64,000 nucleotides of DNA from Saprospiraceae bacterium. GTDB lineage: Bacteria; Bacteroidota; Bacteroidia; Chitinophagales; Saprospiraceae. Made by a program: the position numbers and the translations under genes. The notes under the pieces are model-generated. The model was not told the DNA's origin, did not search any database, and saw nothing but the letters and a program-made list of their open reading frames with translations. This document shows, in pieces, positions 10,501 to 19,787 of the stretch. Each line of letters begins with the position of its first letter. Position 1 is the first letter of the stretch. Location of the stretch: the NCBI GenBank assembly GCA_016787525.1, contig JAEUUP010000130.1, forward strand, positions 1 to 64,000. Direction: 5' to 3'.

Positions 10501-11473
10501 TATCCGATGCAACGGGAGTTGCCCATTGAGCGCGAGCGCAAGAGTCAAGTGTAGATAGAACAATATTCTGCGGACAAGCGACCAATATAGGCTTGATTGT
10601 GTCAGTTGCACAAGGATTGTTGACAGTTACGGTGAACGAACAAGTTGCTGTATTACCTTGCGCATCTGAAGCTGTGTAAACAACAGTCGTAACCCCAACA
10701 GGCAGACACATACCACTTTGGTGGGAGCTGGTTACTGAGGGGGTGCCACAATTGTCTGTTGCGACAGGTTTTATCCATTGAGCGCGAGCGCAAGAGTCAA
10801 GCGTAGATAATACAACACTCGCTGGACAAACAGTAAAAATAGGTTTAATCGTATCGTTTGCACAGGAATTGGTAACAGTCACTTTAAATGAGCAAACGGA
10901 TTTGTTGCCAGCAGAGTCCGTTGCTGTATAGACGATAACATTTTCACCTAATGGAAAACACATACCAGATTGGTGGGTGCTTGTTACTGAGGGGATAGCG
11001 CAATTATCTTCTGCTGTTGGATTTTCCCATTGTACATGTGCGCACGAGTCGAGAGTCGTTACAGCAATATTTTCAGGACAGTAAACAAAATGTGGTCTGA
11101 GTGTATCATTGGCACATTCGCTGCCTGTGATAGATTGATTAACAACAACCTTAAAAGAACATGTCGCACTATTGCCTACGGAATCAATAGCCGTATAAGT
11201 GACAACCGTGATTCCGATAGGGAAACAAGAACCGTTCAGATGAGAACCTGTTACTGAGGGGGTACTACAATTGTCGAAAGCAAGGGGTTCAGCCCATTGT
11301 GCAAAAGCGCAGGAGTCAATAGTGGTCAATAGGATGTCTTGTGGACACCTCTCGAAGACAGGTTTTAGTGTGTCGTTATCACAAGATGCTGTGTTCTGAC
11401 CCAGTATGGGTGTGCTTAGGAAGGCAATATAGCCTAAAACAAGCAATGAACAACGAAGTAAAAGTTTAGTCAT
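7556..11473 (-). CDS. Large secreted HYR-repeat / ricin-lectin protein with T9SS sorting domain
   Basis: A 1305-residue surface or secreted protein. A signal peptide (about 1-25) is followed by 11 tandem HYR domains of about 82-84 residues, each beginning C-x-x-DT-x-K/R-P and ending TYTATD-x-x-GN-x-x-CSF; conserved Cys pairs recur in the first nine. Residues about 969-1111 form a ricin-type beta-trefoil with QW motifs, and the C-terminus (from about 1222, KVFPNPAND) is a type A T9SS sorting domain. Repeats 5, 7 and 9 resemble one another and so do 6 and 8, so part of the array grew by duplication of two-domain units. Five dispersed-motif copies occur; four are read as the PSV of HYR repeats 1, 2, 3 and 11. 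Likely adhesion or carbohydrate binding; the ligand is unknown. Confidence 0.88.
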   Translation of the reverse strand: MTKLLLRCSLLVLGYIAFLSTPILGQNTASCDNDTLKPVFERCPQDILLTTIDSCAFAQWAEPLAFDNCSTPSVTGSHLNGSCFPIGITVVTYTAIDSVGNSATCSFKVVVNQSITGSECANDTLRPHFVYCPENIAVTTLDSCAHVQWENPTAEDNCAIPSVTSTHQSGMCFPLGENVIVYTATDSAGNKSVCSFKVTVTNSCANDTIKPIFTVCPASVVLSTLDSCARAQWIKPVATDNCGTPSVTSSHQSGMCLPVGVTTVVYTASDAQGNTATCSFTVTVNNPCATDTIKPILVACPQNIVLSTLDSCARAQWATPVASDNCGILSVTSSYQSGTCFPVGTTTVVYTATDRKGNKTTCSFTVTVGNPCANDTIKPRFYYCPANISVTTQDSCAKVQWSGPYATDNCSTPLIVGNFKSGDCFPVGVKTVIFTATDRKGNTATCSFTVTINNPCWNDTIKPRFTYCPSNITVNTQDSCARAYWSGPYATDNCNTPTLTSSYKSGDCIPVGTTNVIYTATDRKGNSSICSFKVTINNPCFTDTIKPRFYSCPTNISRTTSDSCVKITWNGPYATDNCSTPIITGNFRSGDCFPAGTSTVVFTAADRKGNTATCSFTVTIINPCLNDTVKPRFTYCPQNITVTTQDSCAKVQWTSPYASDNCSTPTLTNNYKSGDCIPVGTTTVTYTATDRKGNTSICSFKVTVNNPCFGDTIKPRFYYCPPNITVTTKDSCSKITWNGPYATDNCSTPTLTGNFKSGDCFTAGIKTVTYTATDKRGNTSTCTFTVTVINPCVNDTIKPVFRNCPTTITKETADTASAVTWTVPTASDNCNVSSVSSSHNPGARFSIGTTIVTYTATDAAGNKGYCTFNVIVKSTINPCANDTIPPVLNNCPANITVKTTTTSAVAQWTKPTATDICSNPSVTGTATPGASFPIGTTTVVYTAKDSKGNASVCSFNVVVIKDTLILDSTKCYILVSRSSRKVVSILGASTAAGGDVVQWTYANGLNQKLMIKAADSNSVNVTFKHTNMNLDTRWGSLANGSKLMQYTPTTATTQKWQLIPLSGGYFKVVNKASGRALSIAGGASATADGTFLLQQDYAGLTSQQWSIEAVPCSNTSSPTTNFTTNDVLDVTAQPELNRARIDWVDNTGFKNDYYNLEKFNTTSGKFESLKIVNNTTFDNSLTYQTVYDEQPTEGDNFYRIKVVYLDSLEKVSTVQKVSFSNVNAVKVFPNPANDVIDIDLASYNNQTVTIQLYNRFGQPVTTQTVQNGKGSTVQLNVAEQPNGQYLIRISAQGKRDVTKQVQIIH

Positions 11474-11933
11474 TATAGAATGTGTTAATTAAAAAATGGT
11501 TATTGAAAATAAAAAAATGATGATTCATTGGTCAAACCAATGGCTCATTGAATTGTGCGAGTTAATGGCTATTGCAGTCAGCGACGTTTGAAGTGAATTA
11601 TCAAATTGGTTCTTACAAGTTTTGGTTAAATAGGAATAAACAATATCCCTTTTGTGCTTTATCATGCCAAAAGTGAATGGTTTTCGAGTAAATTTTTTAC
11701 TTTTTTTATCTGAGATGTGACGTTGTAGGTGTTGAAATGAAGTTAGTTTTATATGCTTATAGAATTATTATAGTGTGAATTGTAAAGTATAATTTTTATT
11801 TTTTTCATTTTTTTGTTACAAAATGACACAAGCGATAATACCCTAACTGGAGTATATAAACAGTACTGCAACCTCATACCGTGTTGTGGATAAAAAAAAA
11901 CAATCCATATTGTTGGAAGATGTTTGAAGGGGT
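11474..11933. other. AT-rich intergenic region
   Basis: 460 bp without a credible ORF. It must hold the promoter of the HYR gene (minus strand). I see only a short hairpin CATTGGT-caa-ACCAATG at 11526-11542 and long A/T runs. No dispersed motif is present. Confidence 0.5.
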
Positions 11934-12854
11934 TTAATGGTCGCCAAAATTTTTCTCACCCGAAAGAATTGCCAATACCAATTTATTCTGTTTGGGCGGC
12001 AAAGGGCAAGTGGCATAAGGCGTAAAAGCGCATGGAGGATTGATTGCTTTGTTAAAATCTAAATATACTACGCCATTGGCATCTGGCTTTTGAGCGTACA
12101 AAAAACGACCTGAGCCATACGTTTCTTTACCGTTGGTATCGTCTGCAAAAATGATGAATAAGTCATTGCCTTCATCAATGGCATCGAGGCGATATGTTTT
12201 GCCACTTATTTTGAAAACCAAAGTACCAGCCAAAGGTTGTGGTCCAGTTTGTCCCAAAACATCCGTAATATCAACTGTTTTTGCCTTGTTTGAAGTTTCC
12301 AAACGAGCTTTGATGCGCCAAGTTGAATCAATCGGGTAGGTGTGAATGCCTCCAAAATGTTTGACCACATCACTTTCGACATCACGTAGGCGAACCCCAA
12401 TTTTCGGACCTCTTTTGATGATAAACCACCGCAGCGAACTGCTTTGCATGATAAGGTTTTTGTCGGTTGGGAAGATTTTGAGTGTCGAAACAGCATCATT
12501 TTTTATGAAAACTTGGGCTTTAGGGTCAATATCTACCGTTACTTCTTCATTGATTAGCGTAAAACTGCCTAACTTTTCTGCACCTTTTGGAAAAACAATA
12601 TCATTTGTTTTGCTTGAACCAAAGGTGTTTTTTCCTTCTTTCAACCAGAATAGACCCGCTAAATTGAGCCAACCTGTTTCACTTTTCAAGCTTTCAATAC
12701 GTTGCTGATGCCAAATCTGAATGGATTTAATATAGCTTGAGTCACTTAATGGCTTGACCATATCGGAAGCAAAAACAGGTGAGTTGAGTGTAAAACTCAA
12801 TATAGAGATGAATAGGCAATGCAGGGTGATTGCGTAAATGACTAATTTTTTCAT
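11934..12854 (-). CDS. DUF1684 family exported protein
   Basis: A 306-residue protein with an N-terminal hydrophobic signal segment (about residues 5-29). The family hallmarks are visible: WHQQRIESLKSETGWLNLAGLFWL near residue 50, the GIHTYPIDSTWRI stretch near 168, then YGSGRFLYA and the C-terminal LDFNKAINPPCAFTPYATCPLPP block with two cysteines and YATCP. This matches DUF1684, of unknown function, found widely in Bacteroidota. The gene is 73 bp downstream of the DUF5916 gene on the same strand and could be co-transcribed with it. It contains no copy of the dispersed motif. Confidence 0.8.
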   Translation of the reverse strand: MKKLVIYAITLHCLFISILSFTLNSPVFASDMVKPLSDSSYIKSIQIWHQQRIESLKSETGWLNLAGLFWLKEGKNTFGSSKTNDIVFPKGAEKLGSFTLINEEVTVDIDPKAQVFIKNDAVSTLKIFPTDKNLIMQSSSLRWFIIKRGPKIGVRLRDVESDVVKHFGGIHTYPIDSTWRIKARLETSNKAKTVDITDVLGQTGPQPLAGTLVFKISGKTYRLDAIDEGNDLFIIFADDTNGKETYGSGRFLYAQKPDANGVVYLDFNKAINPPCAFTPYATCPLPPKQNKLVLAILSGEKNFGDH

Positions 12855-12927
12855 GCTTTTTTATATTATTCAATAGACCCTCACAAGCCAAGTCTTTGAT
12901 TTGTGAAGGTCTTGTTAAGCTACAAAT

Positions 12928-15603
12928 TTACTTCAAAAAACGATAAGTCATTTTAACCAACCAAATATTGCGGGCTTTTTTCTCAAAAAGGTTGTCGAAC
13001 AAGCTGCTACTGAGGGGGGTATTCAAATCGTTAGCAACATCGGGCGTGCTACCTTGTGACCAAACCAAAAAGAGTTCAGAACCTGGCACATATTCCCATC
13101 GCAAAACGAGATTGGAGCGAAATTGTACGAAATTAAAATCTGGTTTGCTAAATTGATAATCCGTTTTGCCATCGGTGTTTTCATCCACAACATAGTTGCC
13201 GTCGGTGTTTAAGCGGATTTCAGTAGAGGTAAAACGATGAAAACGATTGTCGAATTGACTGTGTAAAGGGTTGGTTACGTAGGCAAAATTTTGATACAAT
13301 GGACGTGTGATGAATGGTTGACCATAGTATTGTAAAGTCAAATCGGGTGTAATATTGTAGTTCAAGCGACCAATAAAACGCAATGTTTTTTGACTGACTT
13401 CACTGACAATGGTGCGTGTTTGACCCAAGTAGTCAATTTGAGTCACATATTGATCTTGCCTTCGCCAATTTTCACGATAGCCCGTGCTAAAGGTAAAATT
13501 AAGAGCGTCCATCGGTTGCGCTCGAATTGACAATGTTAAGTCGTTGACTTTCACAGCATTGTCAAACCCCCATGCTTTAAAACCATTCAAGTTGACGAAT
13601 ACTTTTTTTCTGGAGTCACTTCTAATATACAAAAACTGTCCCATTCCAGCAGGGCGACGCATGGCAGAGCCACCCCTTAGTGCATTGTTCGATACTTCGT
13701 AAGGATTCCACGTTGTGCCTGTGCCGACTTGCCAATTGTTTTTGAAAGTGGCATGGGCGTTGACATTGAAAGCTTGGTAGAGAAATTGACCTCCAAAGTC
13801 CCAACGCGACCAATGATTGTAGTTCAAACGGGCATTTCGGAAAACAGAAAATGATTTTTGATAGTGTAAACCAGCCCAAGTAAAGTGGTTGATTTCGTTG
13901 GCTGTCAGCATAAAGCCCACATCATTTAATTCTAATTCGGGTGAACGGAATGTCAAGCCTGTTTCAAACTTAAAAACTTGTCCCAATTTGCCTGCTTTAC
14001 CCCCAATTTTGCCAAGACGAACCGTGCCGCCTGCTCCTGTAAGAGAGGTACGATTGGCATCAAAGTTCACTTCTACTGCATTGGGGCGTTGAAAAAGATG
14101 CTCGAAACTTGTTTGAGTGTTGAAAATAGCCTCTTTTGTACCCTGCACATGGCTAAAAATGGCATTGCCGCGCACATACCAAGTTCGATTTTTCCAAAAA
14201 TGGAGAAAGTCCAAACCTCCTGAATATGCCCCACTATGGAGTTGGTCGCTCAAACCTTTCTCACGATTGACTCCTGTAAAAATACCACCTAAAACGGTAT
14301 TACCCGCTTTAATGTCTTTTTGCATACGACCAACAAAATAACTTGCCAAGGGCTCTACCAGTTCCTTGCGTCTTTCGCCATTGTGGTCAATTATTGCTTT
14401 TTCACGTTGAGTTATACTTTCTAGAATGCCAATACTCCAACCATCTTTTGTTTTTCCGCTGAATTTGGCAGCACCTAAAATGGATGTGTTTTGAGGCACG
14501 TCAGCGTATTCATTTGTTCCCAAATCAGGATAACCATGTGGCGAACCACCGATGCGGCGCGAGTAAAACAGCAAATCGGCATCATAATCACCACCCGCTT
14601 CTGAGCCTGTGAGCTGATAATCGAAAATATTACGACTTTCCATGAAGAAGGGTCGGCGTTCTTCAAAAAAATTCTGAAAACCATCAATGCGCACCTGCGA
14701 AGGGTCAGCTTCGACTTGACCGAAATCGGGATTGACTGTAAAATCGAGAATCAAATCACTTGTCACAGCAATTTTGCCATCAACACCCCCCGATAGTTTT
14801 GAATCAGAGCCTGTGGCAAAGGGATTACCCTCTTCTTTTTGATATTTTGCTGTTTGTGCTACAATATAAGGCGCAATTTCGACTTGCTTTTGAGAGGGAA
14901 CATCATTCAAACCATGTAGTTCGCCAAATCCACTAACCCATACACCCGAATTTTGAGGAATGTATTGCCATGTCGAACGTTCTTCTTTACGGAATAAGCG
15001 ACGCATGACTTGAATACCCCAAACCTTATTTTTTTCGTTGCCATAACGCAACTGGCTGAACGGGATTTTAGCTTCAGCAGTCCAACCTTTATCATCCACA
15101 TGAGTTTTAGCAAACCAAATTGGATTCCAGTTAGTATCCCAAAAATTGCCATTATTGGATACAAATTCATCGTTTCTAACACCAGAAACCGATAATGTGA
15201 ACGAAAATGCAGTCCTCAAATCGTGATAACTATCAATATTTATTTCGACCCAATCTCCAGGAAATTCATCGCGCCGTCCCATACGTTTGACGATAGAGTC
15301 GGGTGAGGAGTCATAACAACGATAGCCGAGATAAAGAAACTTGTCGTCGTAGAGTATTTTGAACTGTGTCTGTACTGAGGGGGGCTTCCCTTCATTCGGT
15401 TGATATTGAATGAAATCACCACCCCAATTCACAGCGTCCCAAGCTATTTCGTCAGGAATACCGTCTAATTTGATGGCTTCTGAACCCAATTTTTGGGTAA
15501 AATACTTCTTTTTTTCGACGTTTTGAGTGACTGAGGCATTTTGAGTAAAGGCAATAGTCGAACAGACTATTACAAAAAAGTAGATGCAAATTAGCTTTTT
15601 CAC
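12928..15603 (-). CDS. DUF5916 outer-membrane protein with CBM9-like domain
   Basis: An 891-residue protein: signal peptide (1-20), a CBM9-like beta-sandwich (about 35-235, with LDGIPDEIAWDAV, FKILYDDKFLYLGYRCYD and GWTAEAKIPFSQLRYG), and a long C-terminal beta-rich region ending in aromatic VKMTYRFLK, typical of an outer-membrane barrel. This is the DUF5916 architecture. Its function is not established; a role in binding or importing a glycan or peptide at the cell surface is plausible. The ERRPFFMES stretch near residue 315 is also typical of the family. Two dispersed-motif copies (13008, 15373) are read as PLS and PSV. Confidence 0.82.
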   Translation of the reverse strand: MKKLICIYFFVIVCSTIAFTQNASVTQNVEKKKYFTQKLGSEAIKLDGIPDEIAWDAVNWGGDFIQYQPNEGKPPSVQTQFKILYDDKFLYLGYRCYDSSPDSIVKRMGRRDEFPGDWVEINIDSYHDLRTAFSFTLSVSGVRNDEFVSNNGNFWDTNWNPIWFAKTHVDDKGWTAEAKIPFSQLRYGNEKNKVWGIQVMRRLFRKEERSTWQYIPQNSGVWVSGFGELHGLNDVPSQKQVEIAPYIVAQTAKYQKEEGNPFATGSDSKLSGGVDGKIAVTSDLILDFTVNPDFGQVEADPSQVRIDGFQNFFEERRPFFMESRNIFDYQLTGSEAGGDYDADLLFYSRRIGGSPHGYPDLGTNEYADVPQNTSILGAAKFSGKTKDGWSIGILESITQREKAIIDHNGERRKELVEPLASYFVGRMQKDIKAGNTVLGGIFTGVNREKGLSDQLHSGAYSGGLDFLHFWKNRTWYVRGNAIFSHVQGTKEAIFNTQTSFEHLFQRPNAVEVNFDANRTSLTGAGGTVRLGKIGGKAGKLGQVFKFETGLTFRSPELELNDVGFMLTANEINHFTWAGLHYQKSFSVFRNARLNYNHWSRWDFGGQFLYQAFNVNAHATFKNNWQVGTGTTWNPYEVSNNALRGGSAMRRPAGMGQFLYIRSDSRKKVFVNLNGFKAWGFDNAVKVNDLTLSIRAQPMDALNFTFSTGYRENWRRQDQYVTQIDYLGQTRTIVSEVSQKTLRFIGRLNYNITPDLTLQYYGQPFITRPLYQNFAYVTNPLHSQFDNRFHRFTSTEIRLNTDGNYVVDENTDGKTDYQFSKPDFNFVQFRSNLVLRWEYVPGSELFLVWSQGSTPDVANDLNTPLSSSLFDNLFEKKARNIWLVKMTYRFLK

Positions 15604-15711
15604 GTAAAAGAGAGTTTGGTTTTAATGATAAAAAGAACGATGAAATATGAAAAAAGAGGCAATTTTACTGAGGGGGTTGCTTTTATGGTTCATATTTCAT
15701 CCGTTCAGACC

Positions 15712-16563
15712 TCAACTGAGGTGCTTATTGAAAAACGCAATCGTTCGTTCCCAAGCTAACTTAGCCGCAGCTTCGTTGTAGCGAGCCGCCGATGTATTGT
15801 TGTGAAAGGCATGATTGACACCTTCGTACATATATAATTCGTAAGGTTTTTCATTTTTTTTCAAAGCCTCTTCAAAAGCTGCAATCCCAGCATTCACCCT
15901 TTCGTCGAGCGAAGCATAGTGCAGTTGCAAAGCGGCTTTGATTTTTGGCACATCTTCCACTGCTGCCTGACGACCATAAAATGCGACAGCCGCTTTTAAA
16001 TTCGGCACATTGACCGCCAAACTATTGGACATTGCGCCGCCCCAACAAAAGCCCACACAGCCATATTTGCCGTTTGAGTCCTTGCGAGAGGGCAGATAAT
16101 CGAATATTTTGACAAAATTGGCCAAACTATCTTCTGCTTTGAGTTGTGTGAACAACTTGCGGGCATCGTCTTCATTCTCAGGTGTGCCGCCCAAAGGTGC
16201 TAAAGCATTTGGCGCAATGGCTAAAAATCCTGCTTGAGCTGCACGGCGAGTCACATCCTCGATGTGTGCATTCAAACCCCGATTTTCATGGATGACAATG
16301 ACTGTCGGATACGGTTTTTCTTCTTTTGGACGGGCAACATAAGCTTTCATTTCGCCACTTGACCCTGCATATGCGATGGTTTCGGTGAATAGGTCTTCAG
16401 ATTGAGCCACAACCGTATTGATATAATCCGACTCCAGCATAGGCAAAATAGAAAAAGCCATAGTAGAACTGCCTGTTAGTTGTATCAAACGTTTGATAAA
16501 CGTCTTCCTACTGAGGGGTTTGTGGGTGTATTCGTCGTAGAGATTGATGATGCGTTGATCCAT
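15712..16563 (-). CDS. Dienelactone hydrolase family alpha/beta hydrolase
   Basis: A 283-residue alpha/beta hydrolase. The nucleophile elbow is GFCWGG (Cys as in dienelactone hydrolase), the acid is in the SLDERVNAG segment and the histidine in the EGVNHAFHNNTSAARYNEAAA block, completing a Cys-Asp-His triad. The N-terminal 45 residues (SRKTFIKRLIQLTGSSTMAFSIL) look like a signal or membrane anchor, suggesting export, though a twin-arginine pair is absent. Enzymes of this family hydrolyse dienelactones or other esters; no aromatic-degradation neighbours are present, so the substrate is open. The motif at 16509-16518 is read as KPLSRK. Confidence 0.85.
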   Translation of the reverse strand: MDQRIINLYDEYTHKPLSRKTFIKRLIQLTGSSTMAFSILPMLESDYINTVVAQSEDLFTETIAYAGSSGEMKAYVARPKEEKPYPTVIVIHENRGLNAHIEDVTRRAAQAGFLAIAPNALAPLGGTPENEDDARKLFTQLKAEDSLANFVKIFDYLPSRKDSNGKYGCVGFCWGGAMSNSLAVNVPNLKAAVAFYGRQAAVEDVPKIKAALQLHYASLDERVNAGIAAFEEALKKNEKPYELYMYEGVNHAFHNNTSAARYNEAAAKLAWERTIAFFNKHLS

Positions 16564-16677
16564 GTTATTCTTCTATTTTTGATGAAAAATATGATTTTAA
16601 CTCCTGAAACAAAGCTAACTATTAAGAAAGATACCCCCTCAGTATTTCGCTGAAATGCTGTATTGGAAGGCGAAAAC

Positions 16678-18153
16678 TCAAATACGCTGCCCATTTTCGA
16701 TGCGGAATATATGGTTCACACAAGTCGGGATTTCCTCTTCGTAGTGTGTCACATAAATCAGTGTTTTATTGAGAGAAACAACGGTCTCGTTCACTAATTC
16801 TCGAAAATAGACCATGTTGGCGGAGTCAAGTCCTTGACAAGGTTCGTCTAAAATCAATAGCGGTGGATTCTTGACCAAGGCTCTTGCCAAAAAAACTTTG
16901 CGTTGTTGCCCTGATGATAGTTGGTGCAAACGCTTGTTTTGTAAGTCCAGCAAGTCAAAGCAATCTAAATACGTATCAACTGTTTCCTTTTCAGCTTTAG
17001 TCAAAGGACGAATGAGTTGAGCAATGTCGAACAAACCTGTGGCAACGACAGCCCAAACGGGAGCGGATGTACTGGCATAAAGTTGCAATTCAGGTGAAAC
17101 AAAACCTATGCGTTTTTTGATGTCCCAAATACTCTCACCCGAACCACGTTTGCGGTCAAAGAGGTCAAAATCATTGCGATAGCCTTGTGGATTATCTGCC
17201 ATGATAAGGCTCAACAAGGTGCTTTTACCACTGCCATTGGGACCCAACAATGCCCATTTTTCACCTTTTTGGACTGTCCAATCTATGCCATTTAATACTT
17301 TCCGATTGTTGTACACGACCGACACTTGGCGCATACGCAGAGCGTACTGAAAATGATTGTTTTGAGGCTCGATGTAAATTTTTGACCATTTACTTTTGTC
17401 AATATTCCTTTGATTATCAACCTTTTCTGTTTTAAAATGCTCAATAGTATCCCCCCTCAGTATGTGCGCGATTTCACCATTTTTTAGCACTAAAACATGC
17501 GTCATACAGTCAGGAATTTCGGCTGCGGCGCACACTAAGACGATGGAAACGCCTGAATTTGCAATAGTATTCAAAATATTTTGCAGCGACTGACGACTTG
17601 CCGCATCTAAACCCACAAATGGATTGTCCAAAAGCAGAATATGTGGTTGTTTCAAAAGAGCCATCAATAGATGGACACGCCGTGTTTCACCATTGGACAA
17701 AGTGACGACTTTTTGATGCAATAAATGATTGATTTTTAATAGCGTAGCAACTCTTTCAACCTCTAAATCATCGTAGTCTTTGGGTGGCAAAATGACCGAA
17801 GCAGCATGAGTGGTATTGAGCGGCTTCAACTGATTCTGTACAATTTCGTAAACAGTAGGTGCTAAATTAGCGGCATCCGCATTGTATCGTTGCTGATAAA
17901 ATTGGTAGGCTTGTTGTACCAAACGATTGGCTTGAAAGTCACCTGCTAAAAGCACGATTTTTAGGTCTTGTTGCCGTTCAATCTGCCCTTTTGGCACAAA
18001 CTTTTTGCCTGCAAGCGCACGCAACAAAGTGGATTTGCCAGAGCCATTTTCACCAATAATCGCCCAGTTTTCGTTAGGTTTTATCTCAAAATCAATACCT
18101 TTTAAGATACTTGTTTTATCTTTTTGGACAGATAAGTTTTTACAATTTATCAT
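16678..18153 (-). CDS. ModF-like ABC protein with two ATPase domains
   Basis: A 491-residue soluble protein with two ABC ATPase domains in tandem. Walker A motifs GENGSGKST (about residues 34-42) and GPNGSGKST (about 293-301), signature motifs LSNGETRR and LSSGQQRK, and Walker B segments ILLLDNPFVGLD and LLILDEPCQGLD are all present. There is no membrane domain. The arrangement and length match ModF/PhrA-type cassette proteins associated with molybdenum metabolism; the molybdate link here is only by family resemblance because no mod genes adjoin. Alternatively it is an ABC-F-like factor, but the linker is unlike ABC-F. The motif at 17451 is read as ILRG in the inter-domain region. Confidence 0.8.
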   Translation of the reverse strand: MINCKNLSVQKDKTSILKGIDFEIKPNENWAIIGENGSGKSTLLRALAGKKFVPKGQIERQQDLKIVLLAGDFQANRLVQQAYQFYQQRYNADAANLAPTVYEIVQNQLKPLNTTHAASVILPPKDYDDLEVERVATLLKINHLLHQKVVTLSNGETRRVHLLMALLKQPHILLLDNPFVGLDAASRQSLQNILNTIANSGVSIVLVCAAAEIPDCMTHVLVLKNGEIAHILRGDTIEHFKTEKVDNQRNIDKSKWSKIYIEPQNNHFQYALRMRQVSVVYNNRKVLNGIDWTVQKGEKWALLGPNGSGKSTLLSLIMADNPQGYRNDFDLFDRKRGSGESIWDIKKRIGFVSPELQLYASTSAPVWAVVATGLFDIAQLIRPLTKAEKETVDTYLDCFDLLDLQNKRLHQLSSGQQRKVFLARALVKNPPLLILDEPCQGLDSANMVYFRELVNETVVSLNKTLIYVTHYEEEIPTCVNHIFRIENGQRI

Positions 18154-18207
18154 AATATTACATACACAATTTGGGGGTAAAAAAAAGCTTATTAGAAGTT
18201 TTGTAAA

Positions 18208-19596
18208 CTATACTTCAATTTCTTTCCATTTACCTTTTTTGAAATAATACCACGCCAATATGGCAATAAAAGTTTCAGCTACAGGCACTGCAATGAATGC
18301 GCCTGTGGCTTTCAAGTCCATGCCTTTTGCCAAAAAATAGGCGAGAGGCACTTGAAAAAGCCAAAATCCGACAAAATTGATGATGGTAGGTGTACGTGTA
18401 TCGCCTGCACCGTTGAGTGCTTGCGCCATGACCATACCAATGCCATAGAAAATATAACCTGCTCCCATAATTTGCAACGCTAGAGCGCCATAAGCCACAA
18501 CGGATTCATCATTAGTAAAAATATGGATGATGGGATTGGCGAAGAAAACGAACAAAATCATCACGAAACCCATAAAAATCGCATTGTATTTAGTAGAAAT
18601 TAAGACGCTTTGCTCAGCACGATACAGTTCTTTCGCACCTAGATTTTGTCCGACCAAGGTTGCTGCCGCATTGCTCAAACCCCAAGCAGGCAAAATGAAG
18701 AACACGACATTCCGAATCGCAATTTGATAACCTGCCGAAGCCGTTGTCCCACCTGTTTCGGCAACTAAACGGGCCAAAATTATCCAACTACCACTGGCTA
18801 TGATAAACTGAAAGGTCGCAGGCCAAGCAATATGAATGATGGATTTGATGAGTGACAAGTCAATCCCAAAATGCTCCGCTCTGAATTGCAACATACCACT
18901 GCCTTTGAATAAATGATAACATTGGTATAACACACCTGTTGTGCGCCCGATAACCGTCGCAATTGCAGCTCCTTTCAGACCCCATAAATGAATAAAAATG
19001 GGGCAAAGTATGATATTGATGATGCTGGCAATCCATAAACTGCGCATTGCCATAGCAGCATCGCCAGCACCTCTAAAAATGCCATTGATGAGGAACAAAA
19101 ACATAATCGCGCCACTACACCCCATCATAATGCGTGTAAAAATGACCCCCTCAGTAACAACCTCTTGGCTAGCCCCCATCAAAGCCAAAATTTCGGGCGC
19201 GTAAACTGCCCCTAAAATACTCAAAATAGCCGTTGCAATACCAACAATGATGATGGATTGTGCGCCTGCGTGAGCCGCTGCTTCGGGATTTTTTTCACCA
19301 ATGCGACGCGCTACAATGGCCGTAGCCGCTGTACTCAATCCAATGGCAAGTGAATAGACGATGGTGATGACAGATTCTGTCAAACCGACTGTGGCAATGG
19401 CATTTTGTCCCAATTTGGAAACAAAAAACATGTCCACGACAGCAAAAACACTTTCTAAACTCAATTCCAAAATCATGGGAACAGCCAACAAGAAAACAGC
19501 TTTTGGGATACTGCCTTGTGTGTAATCTTGTTGTTCGCCAGTGAGTGATTCTTTAATGAGTGAATAAATCTGCTTGATTTTAATAGTTGATTGCAT
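18208..19596 (-). CDS. MATE family multidrug/sodium antiporter
   Basis: A 462-residue polytopic membrane protein with about 12 hydrophobic helices in two homologous halves. Family-typical segments include PMILELSLESVFAVVDMFFVSKLG in the first helices and GAGDTRTP near residue 395, plus FRGAGDAAMAMR in the first half. MATE proteins export drugs or metabolites using H+ or Na+ gradients; the substrate cannot be told. It is the first gene of a minus-strand series; the ABC gene starts 54 bp after it. The motif at 19146 is read as TEGV in a loop. Confidence 0.88.
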   Translation of the reverse strand: MQSTIKIKQIYSLIKESLTGEQQDYTQGSIPKAVFLLAVPMILELSLESVFAVVDMFFVSKLGQNAIATVGLTESVITIVYSLAIGLSTAATAIVARRIGEKNPEAAAHAGAQSIIIVGIATAILSILGAVYAPEILALMGASQEVVTEGVIFTRIMMGCSGAIMFLFLINGIFRGAGDAAMAMRSLWIASIINIILCPIFIHLWGLKGAAIATVIGRTTGVLYQCYHLFKGSGMLQFRAEHFGIDLSLIKSIIHIAWPATFQFIIASGSWIILARLVAETGGTTASAGYQIAIRNVVFFILPAWGLSNAAATLVGQNLGAKELYRAEQSVLISTKYNAIFMGFVMILFVFFANPIIHIFTNDESVVAYGALALQIMGAGYIFYGIGMVMAQALNGAGDTRTPTIINFVGFWLFQVPLAYFLAKGMDLKATGAFIAVPVAETFIAILAWYYFKKGKWKEIEV

Positions 19597-19787
19597 TGCT
19601 TTTTTGGCTTAATACTGTATTCTTGGAAAGAGTGTTTCAACGAATTGTTTTTTCAAACAAGGGGCAAATTTATTCTTTTTGTTTTAAATAAAAAAGCCCC
19701 CTCAGTATGTACGTCCTGAAAGACTGATTTTTAGCGAATAAATGTTCTTTTTTGAAAGGTTTTGTATAAAATCTTGCCTTGCATGTG

